From: Candidatus Bathyarchaeota archaeon | Lineage (GTDB): Archaea; Asgardarchaeota; Lokiarchaeia; Sigyniarchaeales; Sigyniarchaeaceae | DNA: 13,354 bases | Reading direction: 5' to 3' | NCBI GenBank assembly: GCA_014729935.1 | Contig: WJJB01000069.1 | Location: 1 to 13,354, forward strand | In this document: positions 1-7,644 of the stretch, one piece after another | Position numbering within the stretch: position 1 is the first letter of the stretch | Layout: each line of letters opens with the position of its first letter | Position numbers and translations under genes: made by a program | Notes under the pieces: generated by a model | Database searches by the model: none | What the model was told of the DNA's origin: nothing | Seen by the model: only the letters and a program-made list of their open reading frames with translations

Positions 1-2
1 AT

Positions 3-971
3 AACTACTTCGGTTTAGATTCGCTTGAGGTTCACCAAGCACTCGATGCCTCCATTCGCTATCCTGCCGAAACATTGGGAATTGGAATGTTCGGCACCCG
101 GTACAAGAAAAATGCTGAAATCAAGACCAAGCGAAGGGTGGAAAAGGATGGAACGTCCATCACCATGCATGAGACTCCAGTGGGATCTGTGAGCCAAAAA
201 AATAAGGATGGATATACATTCGAGAAAATGGTGAAACATCCCGAGGATATCGAGGTCGTGAAATACATCATCAGCCAGACAGAATTTTTCTTCAACGAAG
301 GGGGATTTCACTTGGCAACGGAAATCATGGAAGATATGGGTGTGCCGCAATCCTATTATTCGAGATCTCCCTTCATGAAGTGCATCTTGAATTACCTTGG
401 ATTCGAGACCACGGTGATTTTTCTCGCCAGGCACCGGAAAATCATGAATGAATTCTTGGATTTCATGGAAGAATGGGATGATGGCATGTACGAGGTAATC
501 GTGGATTGCCCCATGAAGATCCTGAACTTCGGTGAAAACATTGACGGCAACTTGATCTCACCCCGCTATTTCAAGAAATACCTCATACCATACTACAACA
601 AGCGCGTGAAAGAAGTACACGATGCTGGCAAGTTTTGTCATGTGCACATGGATGGGGCTCTCAAGGATCTTTTACCCCTCGTGAAGGATACCGAATTTGA
701 TGGCGTGGAAGCCGCCACTCCGGAACCCCAAGGAGATGTCACCATCCAAGAGATCAAGAAAGGACTCGGTGACAAGATTCTCTTGGATGGCATTCCGGCA
801 ACGGTCTTCTTACCCCATTTCCCTGAGTCTCGCCTGCACGATACCGTGCATGAGGTGCTAGACACGTTTTATCCGAATCTCATTCTCGGCGTGTCGGACG
901 AGCTACCACCGAATGCAGAAATCGCCCGGCTGCCGGGTGTTGCCAAGCAGGTGAAAGAATTCAGCCGTTAA
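3..971 (+). CDS. Uroporphyrinogen decarboxylase (URO-D) superfamily protein, 5'-truncated
   Basis: The frame is open from the first base of the window, so the true start lies upstream; the TTG at 75 and ATG at 87 are internal codons, not starts. The 322 visible residues fit the C-terminal nine tenths of a URO-D-type TIM barrel (family usually 340-370 residues). Visible family signs are a strand with Cys-His-Val-His-Met-Asp-Gly (bases about 636-656), where related corrinoid methyltransferases of the MtaA/MtbA type carry His-X-Cys, followed by an Asp-Gly-Val-Glu-Ala strand, a Leu-Leu-Asp-Gly-Ile-Pro strand, and a C-terminal Gly-Val-Ser-Asp-Glu-Leu-Pro-Pro turn. The second zinc-ligand cysteine expected of the methyltransferases is not seen near this turn. 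It is therefore an URO-D-like protein of unknown substrate: perhaps a divergent methyltransferase, and not safely heme biosynthesis HemE. It is cytosolic, with no signal or TM segment. It converges on the next gene. Confidence 0.85.
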   Translation, partial: NYFGLDSLEVHQALDASIRYPAETLGIGMFGTRYKKNAEIKTKRRVEKDGTSITMHETPVGSVSQKNKDGYTFEKMVKHPEDIEVVKYIISQTEFFFNEGGFHLATEIMEDMGVPQSYYSRSPFMKCILNYLGFETTVIFLARHRKIMNEFLDFMEEWDDGMYEVIVDCPMKILNFGENIDGNLISPRYFKKYLIPYYNKRVKEVHDAGKFCHVHMDGALKDLLPLVKDTEFDGVEAATPEPQGDVTIQEIKKGLGDKILLDGIPATVFLPHFPESRLHDTVHEVLDTFYPNLILGVSDELPPNAEIARLPGVAKQVKEFSR

Positions 972-1033
972 AAGAAAAGATGCCAAAAAGAAAGGAGTAA
1001 ATCGAGGACTGGGGTATGCGGGAGTCATGGCAT

Positions 1034-2161
1034 TCAAAGCGACGTGACCATGCGGATGATATCCATGATCTTCCCTGAGTCCACGAGATACTTGGCTACT
1101 GGTGCCACGAAATCAAGTGCTTGGAAGAGCCTCCGGACATGTCCCGCCATTTCCAGCTTTTCCTTGTCAACAGTAAAATCGCTAGAATCCGCCTGCCACA
1201 CGGTTTCTATCCATCCCTTTGGATCAGGCTGTTCCAGCACGCCATCGAGAGCATAAATGCCCGTGCTCCGCATGCCCGCTGCAAGGAGTGCGCTGGCTTC
1301 TTGCTTGTATAACTCGGGGTCAGTTTGCACCGCCCGGGTATCTTGGATGCCCAAGTTGGTGATACCCAAGGTGATGGAGGGTTTTTCAGGTCCCCAACGG
1401 TCGATGAATTCCTTGGCATAGGCATACAGGAGATGCCTGTATTCTTCATTGGTTATCAAGCCCTTCGTGGCTGCCACGTAATCCGTGTTGAATATCATGA
1501 AGTTAATCATGTCCCATTCAACGCTGGTAACAGGGCATGTCATGAAATCCTGAAGGAGTAATTTATCATCGAAAATATCTTCATAAGCCATTGGAAGAGC
1601 AACCGCCAACGCACGTGTCCCGTAATCGTGCATCATATCTTGCATCTCGGTGAATTTTCGAGATGCTTTTTCAAATCGCTCCTGATTGACATTTTCATCG
1701 ATGCCATCGATGATCTTACCAACGATGGACATGATATCGAAACCTTTCTTCTTTTCCTTCTTGATTAACCCCTTTCGTATTTTTTCAGCCTTTTCCACTT
1801 CCTTTGGATCTGCCGGGGGCTCGAGATCTACCAGAACGGCTAATGGAACTTCGAAATCATTGTCACAATACCAATCCAAGGTGTCCTTCACCAAGACGGT
1901 AAATTTTTCCACGGATAACTCATTTGCATAATATCCATCCTTCACCGGGAGCATTGGCCACGGGATGAATCCTTGGTCATGACCTAGATCCTTGAACCGG
2001 TCCATCATTGCCTTGAACTCTTGGCCTTTCAACTCCTCGAAGCTCTGCTTCAACGAGAGCATAGTTCCGGTATCATTAAGAAGTTCCACGGCACCTTTTT
2101 CTAAAACCTCACCAGGCTTCAAGAACTCAGCCGAGAAAAGTAGTCTTTCAAGCTTCACCAT
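1034..2161 (-). CDS. Uncharacterised protein, probable TIM-barrel (hydrolase-like)
   Basis: This is a 375-residue soluble protein without signal peptide or TM segment. I do not recognise a named family. The sequence alternates hydrophobic strands and amphipathic helices as in a (beta/alpha)8 barrel: strands at about 65-72, 106-115, 183-190, 215-224, 262-270 and 300-306. Several strands end in polar or acidic groups, most notably Asp112-Leu-Glu114-Pro-Pro, which recalls the acidic strand ends of glycosidase barrels. A Lys/Glu-rich charged helical insert sits at about 116-172. The ATG start is kept because a TATA-like TTAAATTG (minus strand, about 2193-2200) lies about 35 bases upstream, giving a very short leader. 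It is read in the same direction as the helical protein gene upstream, with 103 bases between them. A glycosidase role is only a structural guess. Confidence 0.8.
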   Translation of the reverse strand: MVKLERLLFSAEFLKPGEVLEKGAVELLNDTGTMLSLKQSFEELKGQEFKAMMDRFKDLGHDQGFIPWPMLPVKDGYYANELSVEKFTVLVKDTLDWYCDNDFEVPLAVLVDLEPPADPKEVEKAEKIRKGLIKKEKKKGFDIMSIVGKIIDGIDENVNQERFEKASRKFTEMQDMMHDYGTRALAVALPMAYEDIFDDKLLLQDFMTCPVTSVEWDMINFMIFNTDYVAATKGLITNEEYRHLLYAYAKEFIDRWGPEKPSITLGITNLGIQDTRAVQTDPELYKQEASALLAAGMRSTGIYALDGVLEQPDPKGWIETVWQADSSDFTVDKEKLEMAGHVRRLFQALDFVAPVAKYLVDSGKIMDIIRMVTSL

Positions 2162-2190
2162 GATGTGTCACTGGTGAAGAAATACACGAG

Positions 2191-2200
2191 ACAATTTAAC
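2191..2200 (-). promoter_or_regulatory. Putative TATA box for the TIM-barrel gene
   Basis: The minus strand reads GTTAAATTGT here, centred about 35 bases ahead of the ATG at 2161. With the usual archaeal TATA-to-start distance of about 25 bases, transcription would begin about 10 bases before the start codon. No transcript data are available, so this is inference from position and AT-richness. Confidence 0.35.
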
Positions 2201-2223
2201 TCATTGCCGAGAAGTCTCCCACG

Positions 2224-2255
2224 TGGTTCACGTTCACGGTTGGTTCATTCACGGT
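2224..2255. repeat. Imperfect tandem direct repeat (candidate operator)
   Basis: Two adjacent copies are seen on the plus strand: TGGTTCACGTTCACGGT at 2224-2240 and TGGTTCATTCACGGT at 2241-2255. They differ by a two-base indel and one neighbouring substitution. They lie in the 103-base gap between two minus-strand genes, upstream of the putative TATA box of the TIM-barrel gene. That position suits an activator or repressor site for that gene. Chance duplication cannot be excluded. Confidence 0.4.
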
Positions 2256-2264
2256 CAAGATACC

Positions 2265-3842
2265 TCAATCAAAGCCACTAAATGAATATCCCTGCAAGAG
2301 ATTCAGGGAGAAGAATGCATTCCATCTTTCGGATATCACGGCGTTCATGGCTGCTAGGACTTGGTAGTTCACGGTGTCCATGTCTGTGAAAGCATCATTC
2401 TCACCCATTGGTTCCATGAATTTTTGGTTGCGCGCAATATTTAGAGCTTCTTTCAAGTGCTTGAATAACCCCCCATCATCCACCACGGAAACCAATTCAA
2501 GAATGCTCCTGCTGAATTCGGTGAAGAAATCAACGACCTCATCGAAGTAGAGGTTTTCAATTTCCTCCTTCAACATGGCGACCAACCGTTCAGCATGATG
2601 CAGCACCGGTTTCATGCTCATGGCATCAATCTTGGCATGGTACACCATGAACCGGGACTTGAATTTCATGACCAAGTTAACTTCATTAATTTTATCAATG
2701 ATATCCTCGCAGAAAATGATCCATTCTTTCTGAGAAGTATGAACACCAGCAATGCTTAAGTTATCAACCAAAGCGCTTATAATGGTAAAGCTCACTTCAA
2801 GCAAGTTAACCAAATCCTTGAATTCATCATCATCAAGTTCTGCATCGCTATTAAATTGCTGGTTGATGTTGAAAATCGTATCAACCGTGTTTTCAAGGAT
2901 TTCATCGAGGATTGAGCGCATATCTTCGTGTATCTTCATTTTTTCTAATCGAGCTTCAATGGTTCCCCTGGTAAGGAACGCTATGTTGATCTCCTTTTTT
3001 GGAGTGGGCATGTGGTAATTATCTACGAGAAGTTTTGTCATGGATTGCATCGCGTGTTCCCTGTTACCCCTGATGGCATCCCCGATCGAGACATGCATCT
3101 GAGCGGTCATGGAAATAAATGGATCGATGATAGATTCGGACATTTCCCTCGCAAGCTCGTGTAGTGCTGGATGTGATGCCGTGTCATAATCCCTGAATGC
3201 CAAGGTTCTCGCGCATAAACCCCTTGCCTCATCTATCGCACTGGAATCCGATTCCAACTTGGAAATCACTTTTTCGATGAATGGAATGATTTCCTCGCAC
3301 TGGGACTCGTGGATCATCACGAGATCCAGGAAAAAGGGAAGCACGAGCGAAAACGATTTCACTCTTGCGAATTGAATCAAGGAATCCATCTCATCGAATT
3401 GGTAGTTGATAAACGCCTTCAACCCTTGAATATCACCGGGATCGAGATGATCGAGTGCCATGTACCGCATGAACTCGTTATTGAAAAGAAATGAATATAT
3501 GAATGGAATCTCGTCGTCAAGAAAATCGTTCATGGATTTTTCCAAGTTCTCATGGAACCAATCCACCATTCGGTTCAAGTTTTCACGAGAAAAGCCCTGG
3601 GGCGCCATGATGTATTGCTTTAAAATCGTTATAAACATGCCCGCGTTAATCAGCCAATCGTTGATATCAAACTCCTCGTCATCGAACTCGTACAAGCGGA
3701 GCCGGAGCTTCTGAATTGATTTCCAAGGATCGAGCTCGTCATCAAGGATCTGGATCATGTCCATGAATATGTCGTGAAGCGGCGTGTTCTCGAAAAAGTG
3801 CATGAACATACGCTTGAATTCTCTTGCGGGAAAACTTGCCAT
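2265..3842 (-). CDS. Uncharacterised all-helical acidic protein, 525 residues
   Basis: I recognise no known family. The product is rich in Asp, Glu, Met, Phe, Leu and Ile with few Gly and Pro. It reads as a run of amphipathic helices from end to end, consistent with an alpha-solenoid or helical-bundle scaffold. There is no signal peptide and no convincing TM segment, so it is predicted cytosolic. A more upstream in-frame ATG exists at 3878, but the ATG at 3842 (Met-Ala-Ser-Phe-Pro-Ala) is preferred. An A/T tract at 3866-3881 acts as a TATA-like box about 31 bases upstream of it, and the longer start would lie inside that promoter. On this reading the mRNA is nearly leaderless. It is divergent from the small membrane protein gene and lies upstream of the TIM-barrel gene on the same strand. 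Confidence 0.8.
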   Translation of the reverse strand: MASFPAREFKRMFMHFFENTPLHDIFMDMIQILDDELDPWKSIQKLRLRLYEFDDEEFDINDWLINAGMFITILKQYIMAPQGFSRENLNRMVDWFHENLEKSMNDFLDDEIPFIYSFLFNNEFMRYMALDHLDPGDIQGLKAFINYQFDEMDSLIQFARVKSFSLVLPFFLDLVMIHESQCEEIIPFIEKVISKLESDSSAIDEARGLCARTLAFRDYDTASHPALHELAREMSESIIDPFISMTAQMHVSIGDAIRGNREHAMQSMTKLLVDNYHMPTPKKEINIAFLTRGTIEARLEKMKIHEDMRSILDEILENTVDTIFNINQQFNSDAELDDDEFKDLVNLLEVSFTIISALVDNLSIAGVHTSQKEWIIFCEDIIDKINEVNLVMKFKSRFMVYHAKIDAMSMKPVLHHAERLVAMLKEEIENLYFDEVVDFFTEFSRSILELVSVVDDGGLFKHLKEALNIARNQKFMEPMGENDAFTDMDTVNYQVLAAMNAVISERWNAFFSLNLLQGYSFSGFD

Positions 3843-3865
3843 CAGTAAGTGTAGTTGGTTCGCAT

Positions 3866-3881
3866 GCATAAAAAACATAAG
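3866..3881. promoter_or_regulatory. Shared AT-rich divergent promoter region
   Basis: The plus strand reads GCATAAAAAACATAAG and the minus strand TTATGTTTTTTATGC. It sits about 31 bases ahead of the minus-strand ATG at 3842 and about 39 bases ahead of the plus-strand ATG at 3912. Both distances suit archaeal TATA elements with short leaders, so the same tract may serve both genes. This reading decided the start choice for both genes. It is inferred from spacing only. Confidence 0.4.
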
Positions 3882-3911
3882 TGGGAGAAACCACCGTTAA
3901 GGGAAGGGATC

Positions 3912-4130
3912 ATGGAACGCGATGACGATGTGACCGGCACGAAACCGGAATTCTTATCAGATCTTGATGAAGATGGTAGGGATGTAGGTATCCCGGGGGA
4001 GAATGAAAGCGAAAGTGATGATGAGGGGGGCAGGTTAAGGCAAAAAAAGAGACGAATTCTATTGCTCATCGTGATCATGGTGATGTCCGCATGCGTGCTG
4101 GGGGCGCTATCATTGTTCATCGGGCAATAA
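3912..4130 (+). CDS. Small tail-anchored membrane protein, 72 residues
   Basis: The N-terminal two thirds (about 1-44) is hydrophilic and strongly acidic (Asp, Glu, Ser, Gly) and probably disordered. It is followed by a basic Arg-Gln-Lys-Lys-Arg-Arg patch at about 42-47, one hydrophobic segment at about 48-69 and only two or three residues after it. By the positive-inside rule the acidic part faces the cytosol, which makes it a C-terminal tail anchor. The chosen ATG follows a purine-rich AGGGAAGGGA stretch. Earlier in-frame starts (TTG 3855, ATG 3864) would lie in or before the putative shared promoter. The opposite strand is also open here, but its product has no comparable organisation. No family is recognised. 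The gene is divergent from the helical protein gene and is followed 46 bases later by the sulfatase, with which it could be co-transcribed. Confidence 0.6.
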   Translation: MERDDDVTGTKPEFLSDLDEDGRDVGIPGENESESDDEGGRLRQKKRRILLLIVIMVMSACVLGALSLFIGQ

Positions 4131-4134
4131 TTTC

Positions 4135-4143
4135 TTAATTAAT
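4135..4143 (+). promoter_or_regulatory. Putative TATA box for the sulfatase gene
   Basis: TTAATTAAT is centred about 38 bases before the sulfatase ATG. It is followed by GGTGGAG (4151-4157) and GAGGAA (4164-4169), the latter 7 bases from the ATG and the likely ribosome binding site. The element falls just after the stop codon of the small membrane protein, which suggests the sulfatase has its own promoter. Confidence 0.4.
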
Positions 4144-4176
4144 GAACCATGGTGGAGAAATACGAGGAATCATATC

Positions 4177-5898
4177 ATGGCTTCACGTAAATCGAATCCA
4201 AACATCATGTTCATCTTTTCAGACCAACAACGCCACGATAGTCTCGGTTGCTACGGACAATCACTTCCGGTTAGCCCAAACTTGGACCGGATGGCACAGC
4301 AGGGAATCATGTTTCGCAATGCCTTCACCCCGCAACCAGTCTGCGGCCCCGCTCGCGCGTGCTTGCAAACTGGATTGTATGCAACCGAAACCGGGTGTTT
4401 CCGGAATGGCATTGCCCTTCCACTTGATGCCGACACGATTGCACGCCGTTTATCTAAAGCCGGTTACGAGGTGGGGTATATCGGGAAGTGGCACCTTGCA
4501 ACGACATCCGGAACCTCTGCGGAACCACTCGATGTCTCTAAAAGTTACAGGGACGCTGCCATTCCCCCTGAAAGACGCGGGGGCTATGCTGATTACTGGC
4601 TTGCAGCCGACGTGCTTGAAAACACCTCACATGGTATCGAGGGTGGATACATGTGGAATGGTGACATGAAAAAGGTAGATTTTTGTGGATACCGGGTTGA
4701 TGCGGTCACGGACTTCGTCTTGGAATACCTGAGAACGCGCGATGGTAGCAAGCCATTCTTCCTCTTCCTTTCATATATCGAGCCGCACCACCAGAATGAC
4801 AGGAATCGATTCGAGGGGCCACCAGGCAGCCGTGAAAAATTTGGAGAATTTGATGTGCCTGGCGACCTTGAAGGAACCGGTGGGGATTGGAGGGAACAAT
4901 ACCCGGACTACCTGGGATGCTGCCATGCCATCGACAGGAACATGAAACGTATCACGGACCTGATAAAGGAGTTGGGCATGGATGAAAATACCCTTGTTAT
5001 CTATACAAGTGATCATGGCTGCCATTTCCGAACTAGGAACAACGAGTATAAGCGCTCATGCCATGAATCATCCATCCACGTGCCCTTGTTAATGCAGGGA
5101 CCGGGATTCATTGGTGGCAAGGTGATTGATGCCATGGTAAGCACGTTGGATCTTGTTCCAACTGTACTGCGTGCAGCCGGGGCTGCAATTCCAAGCTATG
5201 TCAAGGGCCAACCCTTGCAGGACCTGGTAGATGGAAACCAAGATGATTGGAAGCAGGAAGTTCTCATCCAAGTATCCGAGAGCCAGGTGGGGCGAGCCAT
5301 GAGGACTCCCAAGTGGAAATATTCGGTGTCGGCACCAGGCTTGAAAGGCAATTATCACGTGCGGTCGAACTTGTACGTCGAGGAATTTCTATATGATTTA
5401 ATGAAAGATATTCATGAAAAAAATAATCTCGTCAACGATCCATCCCTTGTTGCGGTGCGCGATTCCCTCCGGGAGAGATTGAAAACCTTGATAGTAGCAT
5501 CTGGTGAAATGGAACCAGAAATCGTGCCAGCAAATCAACTTCCAACAGAACCGGCACTTGACGTGTCGGGGAGGATCCATCTTGATGGAGAGGGATTACT
5601 TGCCATGGATGTGGTCCCCGCCGCGTTTCCGGGGGCACAACCCATCGAGATCCCCCTGGTGGAGATCATTGAAGAAATCCTCGATATTCCCGTTCTCATC
5701 ACCGTGCGAGGGAAGAAATGGAGGGGATCCATTATCAAGGAAGGAGCCAAGAGCGAAAAGAAACTATACTTGAAAGGCGGGAACGGGGAGCTTGCACCTC
5801 TTGAACATATCCTTTCCCCGGTTTTCGACCAAGAAATCATGATGATATCATTGCTTCCTCCGGGGAACGCCTCGAAACATCATATCGTGATATGCTAG
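4177..5898 (+). CDS. Type I (formylglycine) sulfatase with extra C-terminal domain
   Basis: This is a 573-residue alkaline-phosphatase-fold sulfatase that hydrolyses sulfate esters, probably of a sugar. Metal and active-site signs seen are Asp16-Gln17 after the first strand and the sulfatase signature Cys56-Gly-Pro-Ala-Arg60, whose cysteine must be converted to formylglycine. Gly-Lys104-Trp-His106-Leu, a Pro-His-His at 203-205 and Ser-Asp279-His280-Gly, with Lys292 downstream, are also present. The sulfatase core ends near residue 447. About 115 further residues (460-573) follow a Pro/Thr linker and look like a separate small alpha/beta domain that I cannot name. There is no N-terminal signal (it starts Met-Ala-Ser-Arg-Lys), so it should act in the cytosol on imported or internal substrate. 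No formylglycine-generating or anaerobic maturase gene is in the window. The GAGGAA ribosome binding site supports the ATG. It converges on the AEC transporter gene with 33 bases between the stops. Confidence 0.95.
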   Translation: MASRKSNPNIMFIFSDQQRHDSLGCYGQSLPVSPNLDRMAQQGIMFRNAFTPQPVCGPARACLQTGLYATETGCFRNGIALPLDADTIARRLSKAGYEVGYIGKWHLATTSGTSAEPLDVSKSYRDAAIPPERRGGYADYWLAADVLENTSHGIEGGYMWNGDMKKVDFCGYRVDAVTDFVLEYLRTRDGSKPFFLFLSYIEPHHQNDRNRFEGPPGSREKFGEFDVPGDLEGTGGDWREQYPDYLGCCHAIDRNMKRITDLIKELGMDENTLVIYTSDHGCHFRTRNNEYKRSCHESSIHVPLLMQGPGFIGGKVIDAMVSTLDLVPTVLRAAGAAIPSYVKGQPLQDLVDGNQDDWKQEVLIQVSESQVGRAMRTPKWKYSVSAPGLKGNYHVRSNLYVEEFLYDLMKDIHEKNNLVNDPSLVAVRDSLRERLKTLIVASGEMEPEIVPANQLPTEPALDVSGRIHLDGEGLLAMDVVPAAFPGAQPIEIPLVEIIEEILDIPVLITVRGKKWRGSIIKEGAKSEKKLYLKGGNGELAPLEHILSPVFDQEIMMISLLPPGNASKHHIVIC

Positions 5899-5899
5899 A

Positions 5900-5937
5900 G
5901 CATGATTTCCGAGCTTGATAAAGTCCAAGGATCATGC
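5900..5937. terminator. Inverted repeat between convergent genes, possible bidirectional terminator
   Basis: GCATGAT at 5900-5906 is exactly complementary to ATCATGC at 5931-5937. The pairing can extend by CC (5909-5910) with GG (5929-5930) past two bulged T residues. It lies between the sulfatase stop and the AEC stop and slightly overlaps the end of the latter. There is no strong T-tract, so a role in termination is only suggested by position. Confidence 0.3.
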
Positions 5938-6849
5938 GAGAGTGGTGGAATCCACGAATATCACCAGTAACACAGTCAAAGAAATGGCACTCAGCAAGGT
6001 TGACCAGAAAATGGATTGCGATGCAACATCCTCGTTTTTCTTGTACTGCTGTGCCAAGATATAGGTATTCACTGCAGTGGGAAGTCCAGCGGTAACAATT
6101 AACATGGCATTCACTTGAATGCTGAAATCGAACAATAATACCAGTGGCACTGCAATGAGTGGGGAGACAATGAGCCGGACAACCGTTGATAATAATGGAT
6201 GCACGAGATGTTCCTTGACCTTGCTCCTGGCAAGCTTTGCACCCAAGGTTATCAAGGCAATGGCGATGACTGCATCTGCCAGGTAAGTTAGGGGGTCCTT
6301 CACTTGCGGGATCAAGTCAATCTCGAACCACCGGAGGAATAATCCTGCAATGACCGCGTATATCACGGGTATCTTCGAAAATCTCTTGAGCACCTCCTTC
6401 CAGGTGCCCCGCCCCCGCTCCATGAGCCATATACCGAAGGAAAACATGATGATATTTTGCATGATCATGATAACCGCAATGATATCGATGAAACTATCAC
6501 CGAAGGCGAAGAGCGTGAATGGAATCCCATAATTTCCTGAGTTGGAGAATGATGATCCGAGCGACAGCACGATTCTTTTCTCCCTGAATCTCTTGAAGGA
6601 GAAGATGAAAAAACTGCACGCGAATACAGTGAAGAAATGAATCGTTGCAAATACGCCAATAACCAATAGCAGGCTAGCATCGAGTTCCGTCTCGATCATC
6701 TTGATGAAGACGATGGCGGGAACCAAGATGTAAAAATTGAGCTTGGACAAGGTGTCCATGTCTGGGTGGAACGCCTGTTCAAAAAGCATCCCGATCGTTA
6801 TCAAGATGAAGATGGGAAGGATGATAGAGAACAGGATAAGGTGGATCAT
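5932..6849 (-). CDS. AEC (auxin efflux carrier) family transporter
   Basis: This is a 305-residue membrane protein with about ten hydrophobic segments in two halves of five, the usual AEC size and layout. Each half carries the expected broken-helix motif: Asn103-Ser-Gly-Asn-Tyr-Gly-Ile-Pro110 in the first, and Leu256-Pro-Thr-Ala-Val-Asn-Thr-Tyr-Ile-Leu-Ala-Gln267 in the second. Archaeal and bacterial members move organic anions such as malate or other small solutes, but the substrate cannot be read from the sequence. It is the last gene of the minus-strand cluster. It starts 27 bases after the PIG-L stop with no strong ribosome binding site, so it is probably co-transcribed. In this context it may export or import a small product of glycan breakdown, which is inference. 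Confidence 0.92.
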   Translation of the reverse strand: MIHLILFSIILPIFILITIGMLFEQAFHPDMDTLSKLNFYILVPAIVFIKMIETELDASLLLVIGVFATIHFFTVFACSFFIFSFKRFREKRIVLSLGSSFSNSGNYGIPFTLFAFGDSFIDIIAVIMIMQNIIMFSFGIWLMERGRGTWKEVLKRFSKIPVIYAVIAGLFLRWFEIDLIPQVKDPLTYLADAVIAIALITLGAKLARSKVKEHLVHPLLSTVVRLIVSPLIAVPLVLLFDFSIQVNAMLIVTAGLPTAVNTYILAQQYKKNEDVASQSIFWSTLLSAISLTVLLVIFVDSTTLA

Positions 6850-6876
6850 CGAGTCTAAAATGCGCGTCCCTCGTTA

Positions 6877-7635
6877 TCAGCTTTTCCCTGAGAATGCCGA
6901 GTAGATCCGTGCTACGGACCGCGATTTCAATCCGAGAGTTTGTGGTTCGTCAGTGCTCGTGACCCGGTATGCTTCCGCGCGTTTCACCCCGCGAAGGTGC
7001 ATCCCGTGAATCACCTGTTCCACGTTGACGTGTAGCGGTAAAAGAAACCTGAACAAATCCTCTTGTGATACGTGGAATCCCACGGCTGTTTTTACCACGT
7101 CCGTTGTTGTCACGGGATGATAATAATTATTGTTGATAGAGTGATAGAGGAAGATTTTCCCTGGATACCCGAGCTTGCGTAATGCAATGAACACGATCAT
7201 GCCCACGTGCACGTGATCCGGGTGCAGGTAATACGCGTGGTAGAATTCAGGTGCAAGAACCAGATCTGGCCGATTTTCCTCGATTGAACGACGTATTTTC
7301 CGATACGCAGTGCGGGGTGCTTCTCGTACCCGTGAATCCTCGATGTTGAGGAAATAAACGTTTTCACGCGGGATGCCGAGATATTCAGCAGCCTTTTTCA
7401 ACTCTTCCGATCTGATGCGACCTAGCCTGGTCCCGCGAAATTCCTCCTTGCGGGGATCCCGGTTGGCTGCAAGTCCGTGCTCCCCCCGGGTGACGCAATG
7501 GAGGCTGATTTTTTTCCCGCCGGCACCTGCGAGTGTTTTCAAGAAGTTCGCGCAATATGTATCTGTATCATCAGGATGGGCGAGGAATGCCATTACTCTA
7601 GATATGGGCATAATATTCATGATCCTTCTTTTCAT
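6877..7635 (-). CDS. PIG-L / LmbE family zinc-dependent de-N-acetylase
   Basis: This 252-residue protein hydrolyses an N-acetyl group, classically from an N-acetylglucosamine-linked substrate (eukaryotic PIG-L, bacterial MshB and BshB). The metal-binding motif Ala-His20-Pro-Asp-Asp23 follows the first strand, and the second motif His138-Pro-Asp-His141-Val-His is present. The Thr-Arg-Gly-Glu-His-Gly stretch (49-54) and the Arg-X-X-Glu...Leu-Gly-Ile helix (75-88) also fit the family. Length is normal. There is no signal or TM segment, so it is cytosolic. The ATG at 7635 lies 9 bases past the upstream GH99 stop, preceded by CGTGAAAAC. In-frame ATGs at 7620 and 7611 are possible starts and would lose nothing of the domain. 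Its place between GH99 and AEC genes suggests it works on an amino-sugar-containing part of the same glycan. The true substrate is unknown. Confidence 0.95.
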   Translation of the reverse strand: MKRRIMNIMPISRVMAFLAHPDDTDTYCANFLKTLAGAGGKKISLHCVTRGEHGLAANRDPRKEEFRGTRLGRIRSEELKKAAEYLGIPRENVYFLNIEDSRVREAPRTAYRKIRRSIEENRPDLVLAPEFYHAYYLHPDHVHVGMIVFIALRKLGYPGKIFLYHSINNNYYHPVTTTDVVKTAVGFHVSQEDLFRFLLPLHVNVEQVIHGMHLRGVKRAEAYRVTSTDEPQTLGLKSRSVARIYSAFSGKS

Positions 7636-7644
7636 GTTTTCACG

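Noticed and set aside
75..89. TTG at 75 or ATG at 87 as the start of the first gene
   Set aside because: The frame is open to the window edge and the upstream residues continue the URO-D-type sequence, so the gene is cut by the window.
3842..4120. Minus-strand open frame of 92 codons opposite the small tail-anchored protein
   Set aside because: Its product is Ser/Pro-rich without organisation, while the opposite strand gives an acidic region, a basic stop and a clear TM helix.
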